50,318 nucleotides of DNA from a virus. The DNA is taken from IMG/VR virus record IMGVR_UViG_3300045282_000259, positions 1-50,318 of that record, one strand, 5' to 3'. Shown here one piece after another: positions 6,625 to 14,473 of the stretch; the stretch's first letter is position 1, and each line of letters begins with the position of its first letter. The position numbers and the translations under genes are program-made. The notes under the pieces were generated by a model. That model was not told where the DNA came from and made no database searches. It saw only the letters and a list, made by a program, of their open reading frames with translations.

Positions 6625-8500
6625 TTTCGCTGCTCCCTACCCAGGATTTGAGCAGCTCTTCAACCTGCTTCATTACCTCGATGCCGCGGTTATCCATGAG
6701 GTCATTGAGATCACGAACACCGGTCAACTTATAGATATCGGTCCACACTTTTCCAAAATCCGGCTCACTGGAATTGCGCCGAATAGCAAGTCGCCTAGCA
6801 AGTTTATTGATGTCGCGGCGTAAAGCTTTCTTTTGAACTTGTAATGGTTTTGCCGGTGCTTCAGTCGGATCGATTGTCACACCAGCTTTGCGCATCACAC
6901 ACGCAATTGCGGATGCAGCAACACCAAACAATTGCGGCGCCTCTTCCTTGAGTTTTTCAGCAGCATTGATTTCTGCTGCTGAATAGGCGTCACCAAAATA
7001 GATTGCACCACCGTCTTGATGGGTTGACCCCAAAGCAATAAATGGTTTTGGCTCCCCACCTTCACCACCCTTTCTTTTTTTGCGCTCCTTCAAACCGGCA
7101 TCCGCTTCCTCTTGAATACGTTCTGCCCACTCGACGAGTTGCGGAAATTTTGGAATGAAGATCACCGCGTGCTCTTCGGCATCTTCTTTTATAACACTCA
7201 TGACCCGGCCACAGAGCTGCCGAAATAAAAGCTCTGTGGTAGGGCGCGTTGCCATAATCAGTACCATGAGGCGCTTGATATGAACGCCTTCACTGACTTT
7301 GCGGACGGCACACAGAAATTTTTCAGCGCTTTTACGGAAGTTTTCGATTATTGCTGCTCCGTCTGTATCGTCATGACTCACAACAACCGGTTCGTTACCG
7401 GTTACTCTGTGCGTCAGTTTGCCGATCTGACGAAGATGTCGCGTATCATCTTCATCAATGCCAGGACGACAAACAACCAAGCAACCGGCATTGGTGTACT
7501 GAATCCGAAATTCATCCAGCTTGGCCTCACCCCTGGCAATAAAGGTTTCTAGCCATGTTGAATCACCGCGCATAATCGTAGCGCTTGCGCCACGAACGTC
7601 ATCTTCCATTTCGGCTTCAGATAGTTTGACCTTTACAGCGCGTCGCTGGCTCTCTATTTCCTCATCCTGCTGTCTGACAAACTCTGCAATGCCATCGTCA
7701 GTGACGAACTCAACAGCGCGGCAAACTCCGTCAGCCACAGCTTCCTGATAGCTGTAAGTGTAGTGAGCGACCGCTTTTCCTGCATCGTATTTGATGAAGG
7801 AAATGCGCTGGCCATCGCCGCGAAACACAGTGCCGCTAATTGCCAATACTTGAACCGCACAGTCCTTCAATTGTTCACCAGCTTGGCCCCAGACATTCAA
7901 TTCGGTCAGATGGTGAACCTCATCAAAGATCACGAAAAGGCGAACACCATTTCGCTTCCATGTCTGAAAGGTACTGATCAAGTTTGGCAGTTGCGAATAT
8001 GTGATGACGGCACCGCGAAATTCAGTCGGGCACGCCCGACTTTCATGAAGGACCGTCGTAATCTCAATACCGACCTTGTGGTAATCGCCAAGAAAACCGG
8101 AATCTTCATCACCTTTGATGCTTGTGAGTGGAGCAACGGCAACGACAAAGTCGGCTTGATTTGATTCAAGCAGCGACTTGAAGCAGAACGCGGAAAATAT
8201 CGTCTTTCCGCACGCCATAGTGGCGTTAAGCAAAAAGGCGCGGTCAGTACAATTTTCGAATTTTTCGAGCGCTTCTGCTTGCCATTCTCTGAGAACAATC
8301 ATGCTACTTCTCCTATGTGTTAAACGGTGACAGCGCCTGCACAGCGCCATTCCGTTGGTGATTTCGGTAACACCGCCATCGGCGTACCGAATCTTGTGAT
8401 GACCATCCCAATCCCTGAGAAGCTCACCACATTGTTCACACCTGCCATCCGCACGGATGAACAAATGTCGTCTTTGAGAGCGATTGAATGATCGCAACAC
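6617..8500 (-). CDS. HNH domain fused to SF2 (DEAD/DEAH-type) helicase
   Basis: 627 residues from TTG 8500; a GTG one codon upstream is equally possible. Residues 21-62 form an HNH/treble-clef unit (C21, C24, HH34-35, N49, C54, C57, H58). Residues 67-627 form an SF2 helicase: Walker A ATMACGKT (93-100), DEVH (193-196), SGT (222-224), then ACRPGID-like and QLCGRVM blocks (motifs IV-VI). A strong ribosome site AGGAG lies just before in-frame ATG 8302 (residue 67). The helicase may therefore also be made alone (561 residues). It probably unwinds DNA in replication or recombination. The HNH part could nick DNA. Confidence 0.85.
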   Translation of the reverse strand: MLRSFNRSQRRHLFIRADGRCEQCGELLRDWDGHHKIRYADGGVTEITNGMALCRRCHRLTHRRSSMIVLREWQAEALEKFENCTDRAFLLNATMACGKTIFSAFCFKSLLESNQADFVVAVAPLTSIKGDEDSGFLGDYHKVGIEITTVLHESRACPTEFRGAVITYSQLPNLISTFQTWKRNGVRLFVIFDEVHHLTELNVWGQAGEQLKDCAVQVLAISGTVFRGDGQRISFIKYDAGKAVAHYTYSYQEAVADGVCRAVEFVTDDGIAEFVRQQDEEIESQRRAVKVKLSEAEMEDDVRGASATIMRGDSTWLETFIARGEAKLDEFRIQYTNAGCLVVCRPGIDEDDTRHLRQIGKLTHRVTGNEPVVVSHDDTDGAAIIENFRKSAEKFLCAVRKVSEGVHIKRLMVLIMATRPTTELLFRQLCGRVMSVIKEDAEEHAVIFIPKFPQLVEWAERIQEEADAGLKERKKRKGGEGGEPKPFIALGSTHQDGGAIYFGDAYSAAEINAAEKLKEEAPQLFGVAASAIACVMRKAGVTIDPTEAPAKPLQVQKKALRRDINKLARRLAIRRNSSEPDFGKVWTDIYKLTGVRDLNDLMDNRGIEVMKQVEELLKSWVGSSENV

Positions 8501-8507
8501 CTCTCAC

Positions 8508-9215
8508 CTACCCAAAATCATCGTCCGCCATCTCGTTCGACGGCACTATTGTAACGTGAGGCTTAGGCGGCTCGGCCCGCGTAGATCCAGTTGCAGGCGC
8601 AGTTCGCGTGTCTGTAGCGTCAGAATGCCCCGAGGGTACGTTCCCGCTTTTGGGCACAAACACTAGATCCCCTCGTGGCGACCAGCCTGAGATCTTGAAA
8701 GTCGGATGATAGTTGGTCGACTTCTGCGCGCCTGTTCCGGTCGTTACAGGCGTGATTTTCTCCACCACCAGCACAGGAAGTTTCCCCGGATACTTGCCGT
8801 GCTCGGCGAGATACTGCTCATAGACAACCTCGACGCCGGACAGAAACGCCTTGCTGGTGCCGGCGATTTCGCGAAGGGGTTTGTCACCGCCGCAGTCTTT
8901 CGACAGCTTCACCATGAACCTGATGCCATTCTTGTGGTTGGGGCTTGGCCGATCCGGCAATTGCGTGCCCATGGGCACTAATCTGAAATCTGGCGCCGTG
9001 CTTGGCGTGAACAATATCCAGCCGGTTTCGAGATTGTCGAAGTCGGCAATGAATTTCACGATCGGCGTAATATCCACCGGCTCATTTTCGAAGACGCCGT
9101 TATTATCGACGCGCTCCATGCGGAAGAACCGTCCTGCGCGGGCGTCGTATTTTAGGACTGGTGTGAAGTCGCCGCCACCTGTAGGCTCAGTAGAAAATCC
9201 AAACACGTTGCTCAT
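8508..9215 (-). CDS. Probable phage single-stranded DNA-binding protein
   Basis: 235 residues from ATG 9215, behind AGGAG. The body is beta-rich (WILFTPSTAPDFRLVPMG, LPVLVVEKITPVTTGTGAQK). It ends in a disordered stretch and an acidic tip (EMADDDFG) like the partner-binding tails of SSB proteins. It lies between a helicase and a RecB-like nuclease, where SSB genes commonly occur. No direct sequence proof of an OB fold is possible here, so the call rests on tail, size and context. Confidence 0.6.
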   Translation of the reverse strand: MSNVFGFSTEPTGGGDFTPVLKYDARAGRFFRMERVDNNGVFENEPVDITPIVKFIADFDNLETGWILFTPSTAPDFRLVPMGTQLPDRPSPNHKNGIRFMVKLSKDCGGDKPLREIAGTSKAFLSGVEVVYEQYLAEHGKYPGKLPVLVVEKITPVTTGTGAQKSTNYHPTFKISGWSPRGDLVFVPKSGNVPSGHSDATDTRTAPATGSTRAEPPKPHVTIVPSNEMADDDFG

Positions 9216-9257
9216 TTTGACATCTCCTAAAAGCTGCGATGGGCTCGCAGCGCGCCG

Positions 9258-9992
9258 TTAGATTCGCCAGTGTTCATAAGCGAGTTGTCGCGCAGCCGGC
9301 GCCGTCCAGTAGAATGAATCGAGATCCGGTACGGTGATATCGACGTAGAATTGCGGATCGTCCGACAACGACAAGAATTTCTCGACACGCAGCGCCACCT
9401 GATAGAGCGCCGCCCGGTGCGCATCGATGTTCTCGACTGCGTAGGTCTGGCATTTCTTAGGGGTGCAGTAGGTTATGCGAGCGTCGGCGTTGTTACTGGT
9501 GACATACAGCGAAACCTGCTTGGCGTGATTGACCTTCACCTCGGACGGCATACGCTCGGAGGTCTTTAGATCCGTGGTGATGTTGTGATCACTCCAATGG
9601 AAATCGAAATAGCCGATGATCGGCAGTGTCAGGCCCTCCGGCTTCCATTCCACCAGACCCTGGGTATGCGAGGGCACGCCATAGGGGCGCAGTTCGATCA
9701 GCGCCTGCTTGATCATGTCGGGAATGTTAGCGCGGTATTTCTCGCGACGCTCGTCCGTAGACATCGCGGTAATGGTGTCATAGCGCGTGTAGGCAACGTC
9801 GACGCACGCTTCCAGTAGGGCATCCGGTTTCAATAAGCCAAGCGTCACGCCATCCTCGACAGCTGCGCCCCGATGCGCGGGAACGCCAACCGGCTGCTTA
9901 AGGCCAAGGATCTTTTCCAGCACCCACATGGCGGGCGCAGCAGCAAACAGGTTCAGCGACGATGGCGAATGATGTTTGTAAATTTCAATCAT
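9258..9992 (-). CDS. RecB/Cas4-like PD-(D/E)XK nuclease
   Basis: 244 residues. Motifs in order: HRGAAVEDG (H40), IIGYFDFHWSD (D130), TTDLKT (D141-x-K143) and HAKQVSLY (Q159). This is the D-(D/E)xK-Q pattern of the RecB/Cas4 exonuclease group. Lambda-Exo/RecB-like nucleases in phages resect double-strand ends for recombination with an SSB or annealase partner. The start overlaps the upstream stop as ATGA. No cysteine cluster typical of Cas4 iron-sulphur enzymes is seen. Confidence 0.8.
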   Translation of the reverse strand: MIEIYKHHSPSSLNLFAAAPAMWVLEKILGLKQPVGVPAHRGAAVEDGVTLGLLKPDALLEACVDVAYTRYDTITAMSTDERREKYRANIPDMIKQALIELRPYGVPSHTQGLVEWKPEGLTLPIIGYFDFHWSDHNITTDLKTSERMPSEVKVNHAKQVSLYVTSNNADARITYCTPKKCQTYAVENIDAHRAALYQVALRVEKFLSLSDDPQFYVDITVPDLDSFYWTAPAARQLAYEHWRI

Positions 9993-10153
9993 TCCTGCAT
10001 CTCTTTCTGCTTGCGCTGAAAATATTCCTCGCGGATTTCAGGCATTACCGCTCCGCAAGTGCATTCCCACCAGTACTGATCGGTGTGCCAGTCGCAGTCT
10101 GGTTTGTGATTGAGCGTAAAGATGCTTTCGTAGAATTCCTTGTCTGACATCAT
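9989..10153 (-). CDS. Small acidic protein with Cys/His cluster
   Basis: 54 residues. ATG 10153 overlaps the resolvase stop as ATGA, which fixes the start. The core HKPDCDWHTDQYWWECTCG has Cys and His residues that could bind zinc; the tail is a charged helix. Both ends overlap neighbours, so it is certainly inside the early operon. The function is unknown. Confidence 0.65.
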   Translation of the reverse strand: MMSDKEFYESIFTLNHKPDCDWHTDQYWWECTCGAVMPEIREEYFQRKQKEMQE

Positions 10154-10626
10154 GCCGCTTCCTTCCGCGCAAACTGTGCGGCGTAAAGCGCGAGTAGTGC
10201 AGCCTCCGCTCGTCCTTGATCCTTCTTCCGCGCAAACGATGCCGCGCATGCCGGGAACGACTGAAGCGCCAAGGCCCGGCATTGCTCCTTGCCTTCGGGA
10301 CCGCCTCCAACCTTCATGGTCTTTTTCCACGCGCCAGGCGTGACCAGCGTGGTTGGAATATTGAGCAGGCTCACCACCACCCGGGCGGACGTGTAGGCCG
10401 AGCCAAACCGCCATGCCTGCTTGACGCCATCGCGCGGCATCGGACCGACACGTTCGATGTAGGCGATGTCGGGACCGAACGAGCGGATCATGTGGCTGAG
10501 TTGGTGGTGGTTGATTTCACCGTCCACCACCGGCATGTCGTAAACCGCAACACGATCCGGAATGCCGGTCATCAGCACAGCGAGCGCGCCGCCAAGTCCG
10601 GGATCGATAGCAAGGATACAGGTCAT
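10150..10626 (-). CDS. RuvC-like Holliday-junction resolvase
   Basis: 158 residues with the RNase H-like fold of RuvC. ILAIDPGLGGALAVL gives D8, AYIERVG gives E58, and the C-terminal RKKDQGRAEAALLALY gives D136 and E141. The conserved TPGAWKKTM precedes it. RuvC-type enzymes cut four-way junctions during recombination or before packaging. It overlaps the genes on both sides by 4 bases. Confidence 0.88.
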   Translation of the reverse strand: MTCILAIDPGLGGALAVLMTGIPDRVAVYDMPVVDGEINHHQLSHMIRSFGPDIAYIERVGPMPRDGVKQAWRFGSAYTSARVVVSLLNIPTTLVTPGAWKKTMKVGGGPEGKEQCRALALQSFPACAASFARKKDQGRAEAALLALYAAQFARKEAA

Positions 10627-10919
10627 GTTGGCACCCGTTCGATCCGGTAGTGTCCACGCCGGTCGGGCCCGTCACCGCTGATGCGGATACGCACGTTGCT
10701 CTCCATCAGCATGCAGTTGATCTGGCAGACGTTGACGCGAACCGCGTTGGCGGTGGCGTTGCCCTGATAGCATTTGGCAATGATGCCCAGCGTGGTGATG
10801 CCTGGATTGCGGTCGATGGCGTCGAAGATCTGAGCTTTTCTTGGTGGCAGATAAACGCCACCGCGCTTCTGCGAAGGCATCGGTTGCTGGCAGCACGGAC
10901 AAAGCGGGTATCTGCTCAC
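10623..10919 (-). CDS. Zinc-knuckle winged-helix protein
   Basis: 98 residues from GTG 10919. It starts with CPCCQQPMP, a CxCC metal site. A helix-turn-helix-like domain follows (IFDAIDRNPGITTLGIIAKC, NAVRVNVCQIN) with a wing (RRGHYRIERV). It is probably a DNA-binding protein. The start lacks a clear ribosome site, so it could be slightly different. The stop overlaps the resolvase start. Confidence 0.65.
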   Translation of the reverse strand: MSRYPLCPCCQQPMPSQKRGGVYLPPRKAQIFDAIDRNPGITTLGIIAKCYQGNATANAVRVNVCQINCMLMESNVRIRISGDGPDRRGHYRIERVPT

Positions 10920-11036
10920 GGATCGTTGTGTTTCCCTTGTTTCTCTTGTTGGTCAGGTCGGCCACCGGGGCGAAAGGGACGCCATCACCCCGGTGACTTC
11001 ATCCGCGCGTGATGGTGGGACCGCTGCGCGCGGAAT

Positions 11037-11585
11037 TCACTTATCCCACATCTTCCGAACATCATCCTCGCTCAGAACGTCACGAACAATCTCAGTCGGT
11101 TTTACCCGCGCGACGATCTTCGCTATCCAAGGCGTCACCTTTCGGCCAAACTGGCGAACCTCGTTACCGGTACAATCACCTATGGCCTTGCCATTCGGCA
11201 TGATCCAATCGAGCAATATCAACTCCGCCTGCTCCTTGATTTTCTCCCGCACCGCCTCGCGGATCGTTTCCTGCTTTGCAGCACGAACCTTTTTCGCCTC
11301 GCTTTGGCGCTTTTCGTCGCCCGGTCGCGGATAGAGTGCACACAGATAGTTGTGGTTGTTGGTGAACCAGTATTCGATGATGTTGACGAGACGGCGCTCT
11401 TCAGCCTCGCTTTCGAATGCCTCACGCACGGCAGCCGGCAATATTAGAGGTAGAAAATCCTTGAACAGCGCCTTGCCTTCGTGCGGGTCTTTAGCCTCGT
11501 CCATGAGTGACTTGAGCAGTTCGCGCGGCCCATGGCGCCAGCTTTGCTTCGATGCTCCGGTGCGTCCGACTTCCAATAAGGTCAT
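11037..11585 (-). CDS. Conserved phage hypothetical protein, helical
   Basis: 182 residues, ATG 11585. A mostly helical charged protein (AKKVRAAKQETIREAVREKI) ending in ILLDWIMPNGKAIGDCTGNE and a helical tail. No enzymatic motif. It sits in the early operon between zinc-finger genes. I believe it belongs to a family of Rhizobiales phage proteins of unknown role. Confidence 0.65.
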   Translation of the reverse strand: MTLLEVGRTGASKQSWRHGPRELLKSLMDEAKDPHEGKALFKDFLPLILPAAVREAFESEAEERRLVNIIEYWFTNNHNYLCALYPRPGDEKRQSEAKKVRAAKQETIREAVREKIKEQAELILLDWIMPNGKAIGDCTGNEVRQFGRKVTPWIAKIVARVKPTEIVRDVLSEDDVRKMWDK

Positions 11586-11596
11586 GGCGAGTCTCC

Positions 11597-12298
11597 TTAT
11601 ATGTTGAGGTTTGGTAGTTCTGCTTTTAACGCCAGATAAACGATCCTTCGGTCGCGTCTCGAAACTGAAAATCCCATCTCGCGATATACTTTCAGTGCCG
11701 CCAGTTCTCTTTGGCGTCGTATCCTGTCACTCTTCCGGCGCTGCTCTCTTTGTCGTTCGTTCATCTGCTCGCGAGTGAACTTGCGCGGTTGCCATTTCCT
11801 GTAGAGGCCGACGCCGTATAGATGCCAGTTTAGCGCTTCCATCTGGCGCGCTGCCTCCAAAATAAAAATATCAGTGCGTTTCGGAGCCAGTTGGTAACGA
11901 CTGCTCTTCCCAGCGTTTATTCGTCCTAATTTGCTGAAGCAATTCTTGCCGCAAGTCTGGCTCGACCAGCGAGTAATAAAAGCGCTTCCACAGATCACAC
12001 AGGTTTTGGTCCGTGACGGACGAAAATACTTACCGCTGTCTTTCCTCCGCTGGCGTATCCGTTCACGATTCAATTGGCCATACTTGCGATCCCTGGCGCG
12101 TATCTCTTCGAAATTCCGCTCTCGATAGCGACGACATCTATCTCTTTCATGCTCCTGAAGGCATAGCTTCGAACAATATAGAAACCGGCCTTGTCCTCGG
12201 TCAGGAAAGGCAATTCCGCAAGTGGCGCAATTCAGAATCCTACGCCTGAGCAGTTCACGCAAATAGCTGCACTCCTCTTCCGTCAGCTTCGGCAACAT
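11597..12298 (-). CDS. Protein with two zinc-finger modules
   Basis: 233 residues from ATG 12298. An earlier in-frame start at 12385 would overlap the upstream gene by 43 bases. Two treble-clef-like clusters are visible: CATCGIAFPDRG...YCSKLC and CVICGSAF...TCGKNC. A very basic region (ERDRCRRYRERN and QREQRRKSDRIRRQRE) follows each. This looks like a nucleic-acid-binding protein. It may be related to HNH-type proteins that lack the catalytic His. Confidence 0.65.
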   Translation of the reverse strand: MLPKLTEEECSYLRELLRRRILNCATCGIAFPDRGQGRFLYCSKLCLQEHERDRCRRYRERNFEEIRARDRKYGQLNRERIRQRRKDSGKYFRPSRTKTCVICGSAFITRWSSQTCGKNCFSKLGRINAGKSSRYQLAPKRTDIFILEAARQMEALNWHLYGVGLYRKWQPRKFTREQMNERQREQRRKSDRIRRQRELAALKVYREMGFSVSRRDRRIVYLALKAELPNLNI

Positions 12299-12342
12299 AT
12301 CCGCGCGTCGGATAGTGGGGATTAGTGGGCGCGCGGAATTTC

Positions 12343-12576
12343 TTAAGCTGCGCGTTTGCGCTTCTCGTAACCGCGCATCCGCCACAGATGCGGCGGTGCG
12401 GTGTAGTCGAGCGCCGTCAGCGCATCGGTCATGATTTTGTAGGTATTGGAAGGAAACGACTCGAAGACGTAGAGCCAGTTTAAAGTCGCTGACTTGGTGG
12501 CGCGCGTTAGCGCGGCGACCTTCTTGATTCCGCCCAAGGCTTCGACAATTTCCGCTGCGCTGGTGAGGTTCTTCAT
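12343..12576 (-). CDS. Cro-like helix-turn-helix regulator, first early gene
   Basis: 77 residues from ATG 12576. AEIVEALGGIKKVAALTRAT, then KSATLNWLYVFESFPSNTY, resembles the YdaS/Cro type: helix, turn, recognition helix, short domain. It is the first gene of the leftward operon, transcribed from a promoter overlapped by operator O1 and divergent from the repressor. That is the classic place of Cro. No clear ribosome site precedes it. Confidence 0.65.
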   Translation of the reverse strand: MKNLTSAAEIVEALGGIKKVAALTRATKSATLNWLYVFESFPSNTYKIMTDALTALDYTAPPHLWRMRGYEKRKRAA

Positions 12577-12617
12577 GGGAAGGAAGGCCACCCCGAATGG
12601 ACGAGACGGGAGCCAGC

Positions 12618-12644
12618 CTATTACCAAGCCGTTTGGTAAGTCAA
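12618..12644 (-). promoter_or_regulatory. Early leftward promoter with operator O1 in the spacer
   Basis: On the minus strand, TTGACT (12644-12639) is followed 15 bases later by TAATAG (12623-12618). The spacer is almost entirely the dyad TTACCAA-N5-TTGGTAA (12621-12639). A bound repressor would cover both boxes. The same arrangement recurs at 13538-13564. Confidence 0.6.
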
Positions 12645-12702
12645 TTAACCTTTACAAAATTTCTTGTTAGTTTGCCCAAAGTCCTAATTGAAAAGTGTTC
12701 CA

Positions 12703-12739
12703 ACCAAATATATTGGTAACTGGTGCCAAATCATTTGGC
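12703..12739. promoter_or_regulatory. Operators O2 and O3 before the repressor gene
   Basis: ACCAA-ATATA-TTGGT (12703-12717) and GCCAAAT-C-ATTTGGC (12725-12739) are dyads with the same half-site as O1. They lie 42 to 20 bases before the repressor start at 12759. Autoregulation and a divergent switch are the natural reading. Confidence 0.6.
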
Positions 12740-12758
12740 GTCAGCGCAGAAGGACAGT

Positions 12759-13007
12759 ATGAAATCGGCGAAGACTAGGAACGACAGGAGCGAAGCGATC
12801 CGGCGGCGATTGATGACGGTCCGCACCAAGGAGACCGGCGACAATCGATCCGCGTTCGCGCGCAAGCTAGGCCTATCGGTCAACCGCTGGAACAATTACG
12901 AGCACGGCTACCCTGTTCCCTTGAGCGTGATTATCGACATCATCAATCTCCCCACCGGATACACGGCTGGCTATCTCATTGATGGCGATATGGGAAGTTT
13001 TGATTAA
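12759..13007 (+). CDS. XRE-family repressor (CI-like, DNA-binding domain only)
   Basis: 82 residues from ATG 12759, behind AAGGA. Residues about 25-60 hold a helix-turn-helix: NRSAFARKLGLSVNRWNNYE, then HGYPVPLSVIIDI. There is no S24-type protease domain, so induction by RecA-stimulated self-cleavage is unlikely. It stands divergent from the Cro-like gene across dyads O1-O3. It is therefore the best candidate for the lysogeny repressor. Its stop overlaps the opposing gene's stop by 4 bases. Confidence 0.7.
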   Translation: MKSAKTRNDRSEAIRRRLMTVRTKETGDNRSAFARKLGLSVNRWNNYEHGYPVPLSVIIDIINLPTGYTAGYLIDGDMGSFD

Positions 13008-13192
13008 GAGACTGGCGGATGAGTTGGATGGGCTAGAAGCTCAATTGTTCGCACCCAAAGGGAAACGCTCTTCGTAACCTTCGAAATGTGCTGGCAGTAC
13101 ATTTTTGCGGTTTTTGAAGCGAGTTCCGGATTAGCTGGCGTTGCTCTCATCAGTTGATCCATCGCCAGTTCTACCTCTTCTTTTTCTGTCAT
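13004..13192 (-). CDS. Small hypothetical protein opposite the repressor
   Basis: 62 residues from ATG 13192, with a strong ribosome site (GGAGGGA). It starts MTEKEEVELAMDQLMRATPA and is mostly helical; no domain was recognised. It converges on the repressor gene. Longer starts are possible, but the ribosome site supports this one. Confidence 0.5.
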   Translation of the reverse strand: MTEKEEVELAMDQLMRATPANPELASKTAKMYCQHISKVTKSVSLWVRTIELLAHPTHPPVS

Positions 13193-13597
13193 GTGCAAAA
13201 TCCCTCCCACGTCCGGGGGAGCCCAGAACTGATACAACAATGCTTTCCGCCTGATTGTTTTTGATGAGCGTTCAACCTTACGCTTTTTTAATTTTCCGTG
13301 AAGGTGAAATGTCAGGCCGGTGACAAATTTTTTCCAACTGCGACTCTCTTGACTTAGATCAAGCGCGAACGCAGCGAACCGAGTCGCCCTCTTCAAACAA
13401 GGTCAGCGCTGCTACCTTTTGACATCGTATAATTACAGACCTGGCTTAGAGATTCGTGCAGCCCGTCACGCGAAAGCACGCCATCTGCACATCATTCTGT
13501 TCATGTGTAAAAATTTTTTCCAAAGGAAATTTGGAGCTAGACCTACCAAGTCATTTGGTATTAGGCTCCGACGCTGTTCATCGAGTGGAGGGGGGTA
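13193..13597. other. Non-coding stretch before the excisionase operon
   Basis: About 400 bases with no convincing gene. It holds the promoter/operator at 13538-13564 and, just before the next gene, a strong ribosome site (GGAGGGG). The remainder is AT-richer than the coding parts. Nothing else was recognised. Confidence 0.5.
13538..13564 (+). promoter_or_regulatory. Promoter with operator O4 for the excisionase genes
   Basis: TAGACC (13538-13543), a 15-base spacer and TATTAG (13559-13564) repeat the layout of the early leftward promoter. The dyad TACCAA-N5-TTGGTA (13544-13560) fills the spacer. The same repressor would hold both operons off. Confidence 0.55.
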
Positions 13598-13888
13598 ATG
13601 AGCTATATGACCCGCTTGCCAGGCATCCCCGACACCGACGAAATTAAGCCAGGGATGGCCTTCTTTGTCGGCACCGGGCCATTAGGAAAAACCTGCGGCG
13701 ACTGTGCGCACCGCGGCTATTGGCGGCCGGCCAAGGACAAGTTTAATCCACGCATACAGCTGCTCGAAGAGAAGCATTACAGAACCCAGGCGTGCCGAAA
13801 ATATTTCGAACTCAGCATGAGGCACGGGCTGCCGGTCAAGGCCGACTGGGCGGCGTGTAAGTATTGGGAGGGGAGGCCAGAGAAGTGA
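13598..13888 (+). CDS. Small Cys-rich phage protein
   Basis: 96 residues with an excellent ribosome site. It contains CGDCAHRGYWRP and two later cysteines (QACRKYFEL and WAACKYWEG), which suggests a zinc fold. The C-x2-C-x-HRG motif also occurs in the protein at 47744-48550. It is coupled to the excisionase gene by a GTGA overlap. The function is unknown. Confidence 0.7.
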   Translation: MSYMTRLPGIPDTDEIKPGMAFFVGTGPLGKTCGDCAHRGYWRPAKDKFNPRIQLLEEKHYRTQACRKYFELSMRHGLPVKADWAACKYWEGRPEK

Positions 13889-14133
13889 CAACATCCATAG
13901 AGTACGCCGTACCGCGCCGCATGCTTACCATTGCCCAGGTGCTTGAAATCGTCCCAGTGGGGCGCACAACGCTTTTCAAGATGGAACGTGAAGGCACCTT
14001 CCCGGCCAGCCACTACGTCAGCGCCAACCGCCGGTTCTGGTACGCCGACGAGGTCGCCGAGTGGCAGGCCGCCCTGCCACTTAACCGCCGTATCCGCCGC
14101 AAGCCCGTTCAAGTCCGTTCAGTGAACGGATAA
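13885..14133 (+). CDS. AlpA/MerR-type excisionase-like DNA-binding protein
   Basis: 82 residues from GTG 13885, overlapping the upstream stop. The core MLTIAQVLEIVPVGRTTLFK, then MEREGTFPASHYVSANRRFW, is the AlpA winged-helix signature. It is followed by YADEVAEWQAAL. AlpA/Xis proteins direct excision by bending DNA at attachment sites. It lies directly upstream of the integrase with operator O4 in front, as expected for an excisionase repressed in the lysogen. Confidence 0.8.
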   Translation: MTTSIEYAVPRRMLTIAQVLEIVPVGRTTLFKMEREGTFPASHYVSANRRFWYADEVAEWQAALPLNRRIRRKPVQVRSVNG

Positions 14134-14161
14134 GGACTATTCTAGTGCTGGAGTAGTGCTA

Positions 14162-14182
14162 GGGGCCTTTTGGCCCCTTTTT
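14162..14182 (+). terminator. Rho-independent terminator after the excisionase gene
   Basis: GGGGCC-TTTT-GGCCCC followed by TTTTT. It would separate excisionase transcription from the integrase promoter downstream. Confidence 0.85.
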
Positions 14183-14245
14183 CTTTGTCGTCAAAAATCC
14201 AAGAAACCCCCATCGTTATTGACTTTCTTGCATTTCCGAAAAAGC

Positions 14246-14274
14246 TTGACCGCATCACATAGTGCCGCTATAAG
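14246..14274 (+). promoter_or_regulatory. Integrase promoter
   Basis: TTGACC (14246-14251), exactly 17 bases, then TATAAG (14269-14274). This is the best sigma-70-like match in the switch region. It gives a leader of about 190 bases before the integrase start. Confidence 0.65.
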
Positions 14275-14473
14275 TTGTAAAGTTGAACCGGGGTGAACAG
14301 ACAAAACTCTATAAAACTAGACACCACTTGATAGGCTCGTTCAAGCCCGTTCGACGACGTTTCCGCCACCTTAGTGCAATTCGCACTAAAAACCATCGCA
14401 AAAACCATCGTCGCATCGGCGAACGTGATGCGACCTAGAGCCGCTAGCACTACTAGCACTAACCGGAGCCAAC

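Larger units (their letters stand above)
14143..14461. promoter_or_regulatory. TAGTGC/GCACTA repeats, candidate attP or arm sites
   Basis: TAGTGC occurs at 14143, 14154, 14260 and 14372; its complement GCACTA at 14383, 14447 and 14456. The 14372-14388 pair is a dyad with a 5-base spacer. In addition CGTTCAAGTCCGTTC (14105) and CGTTCAAGCCCGTTC (14338) form a direct repeat. They surround the gap between excisionase and integrase, where arm-type sites and an attachment core are often found. No core can be defined without the host. Confidence 0.45.

Noticed and set aside
9258-9992. Cas4 of a CRISPR system
   Set aside because: No cysteine cluster and no other cas genes; the phage replication context fits a RecB-like exonuclease.
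13193-13396. N-terminal extension of the gene 13004-13192 up to 13396
   Set aside because: The extra part is basic and unconvincing, and a strong ribosome site supports the start at 13192.
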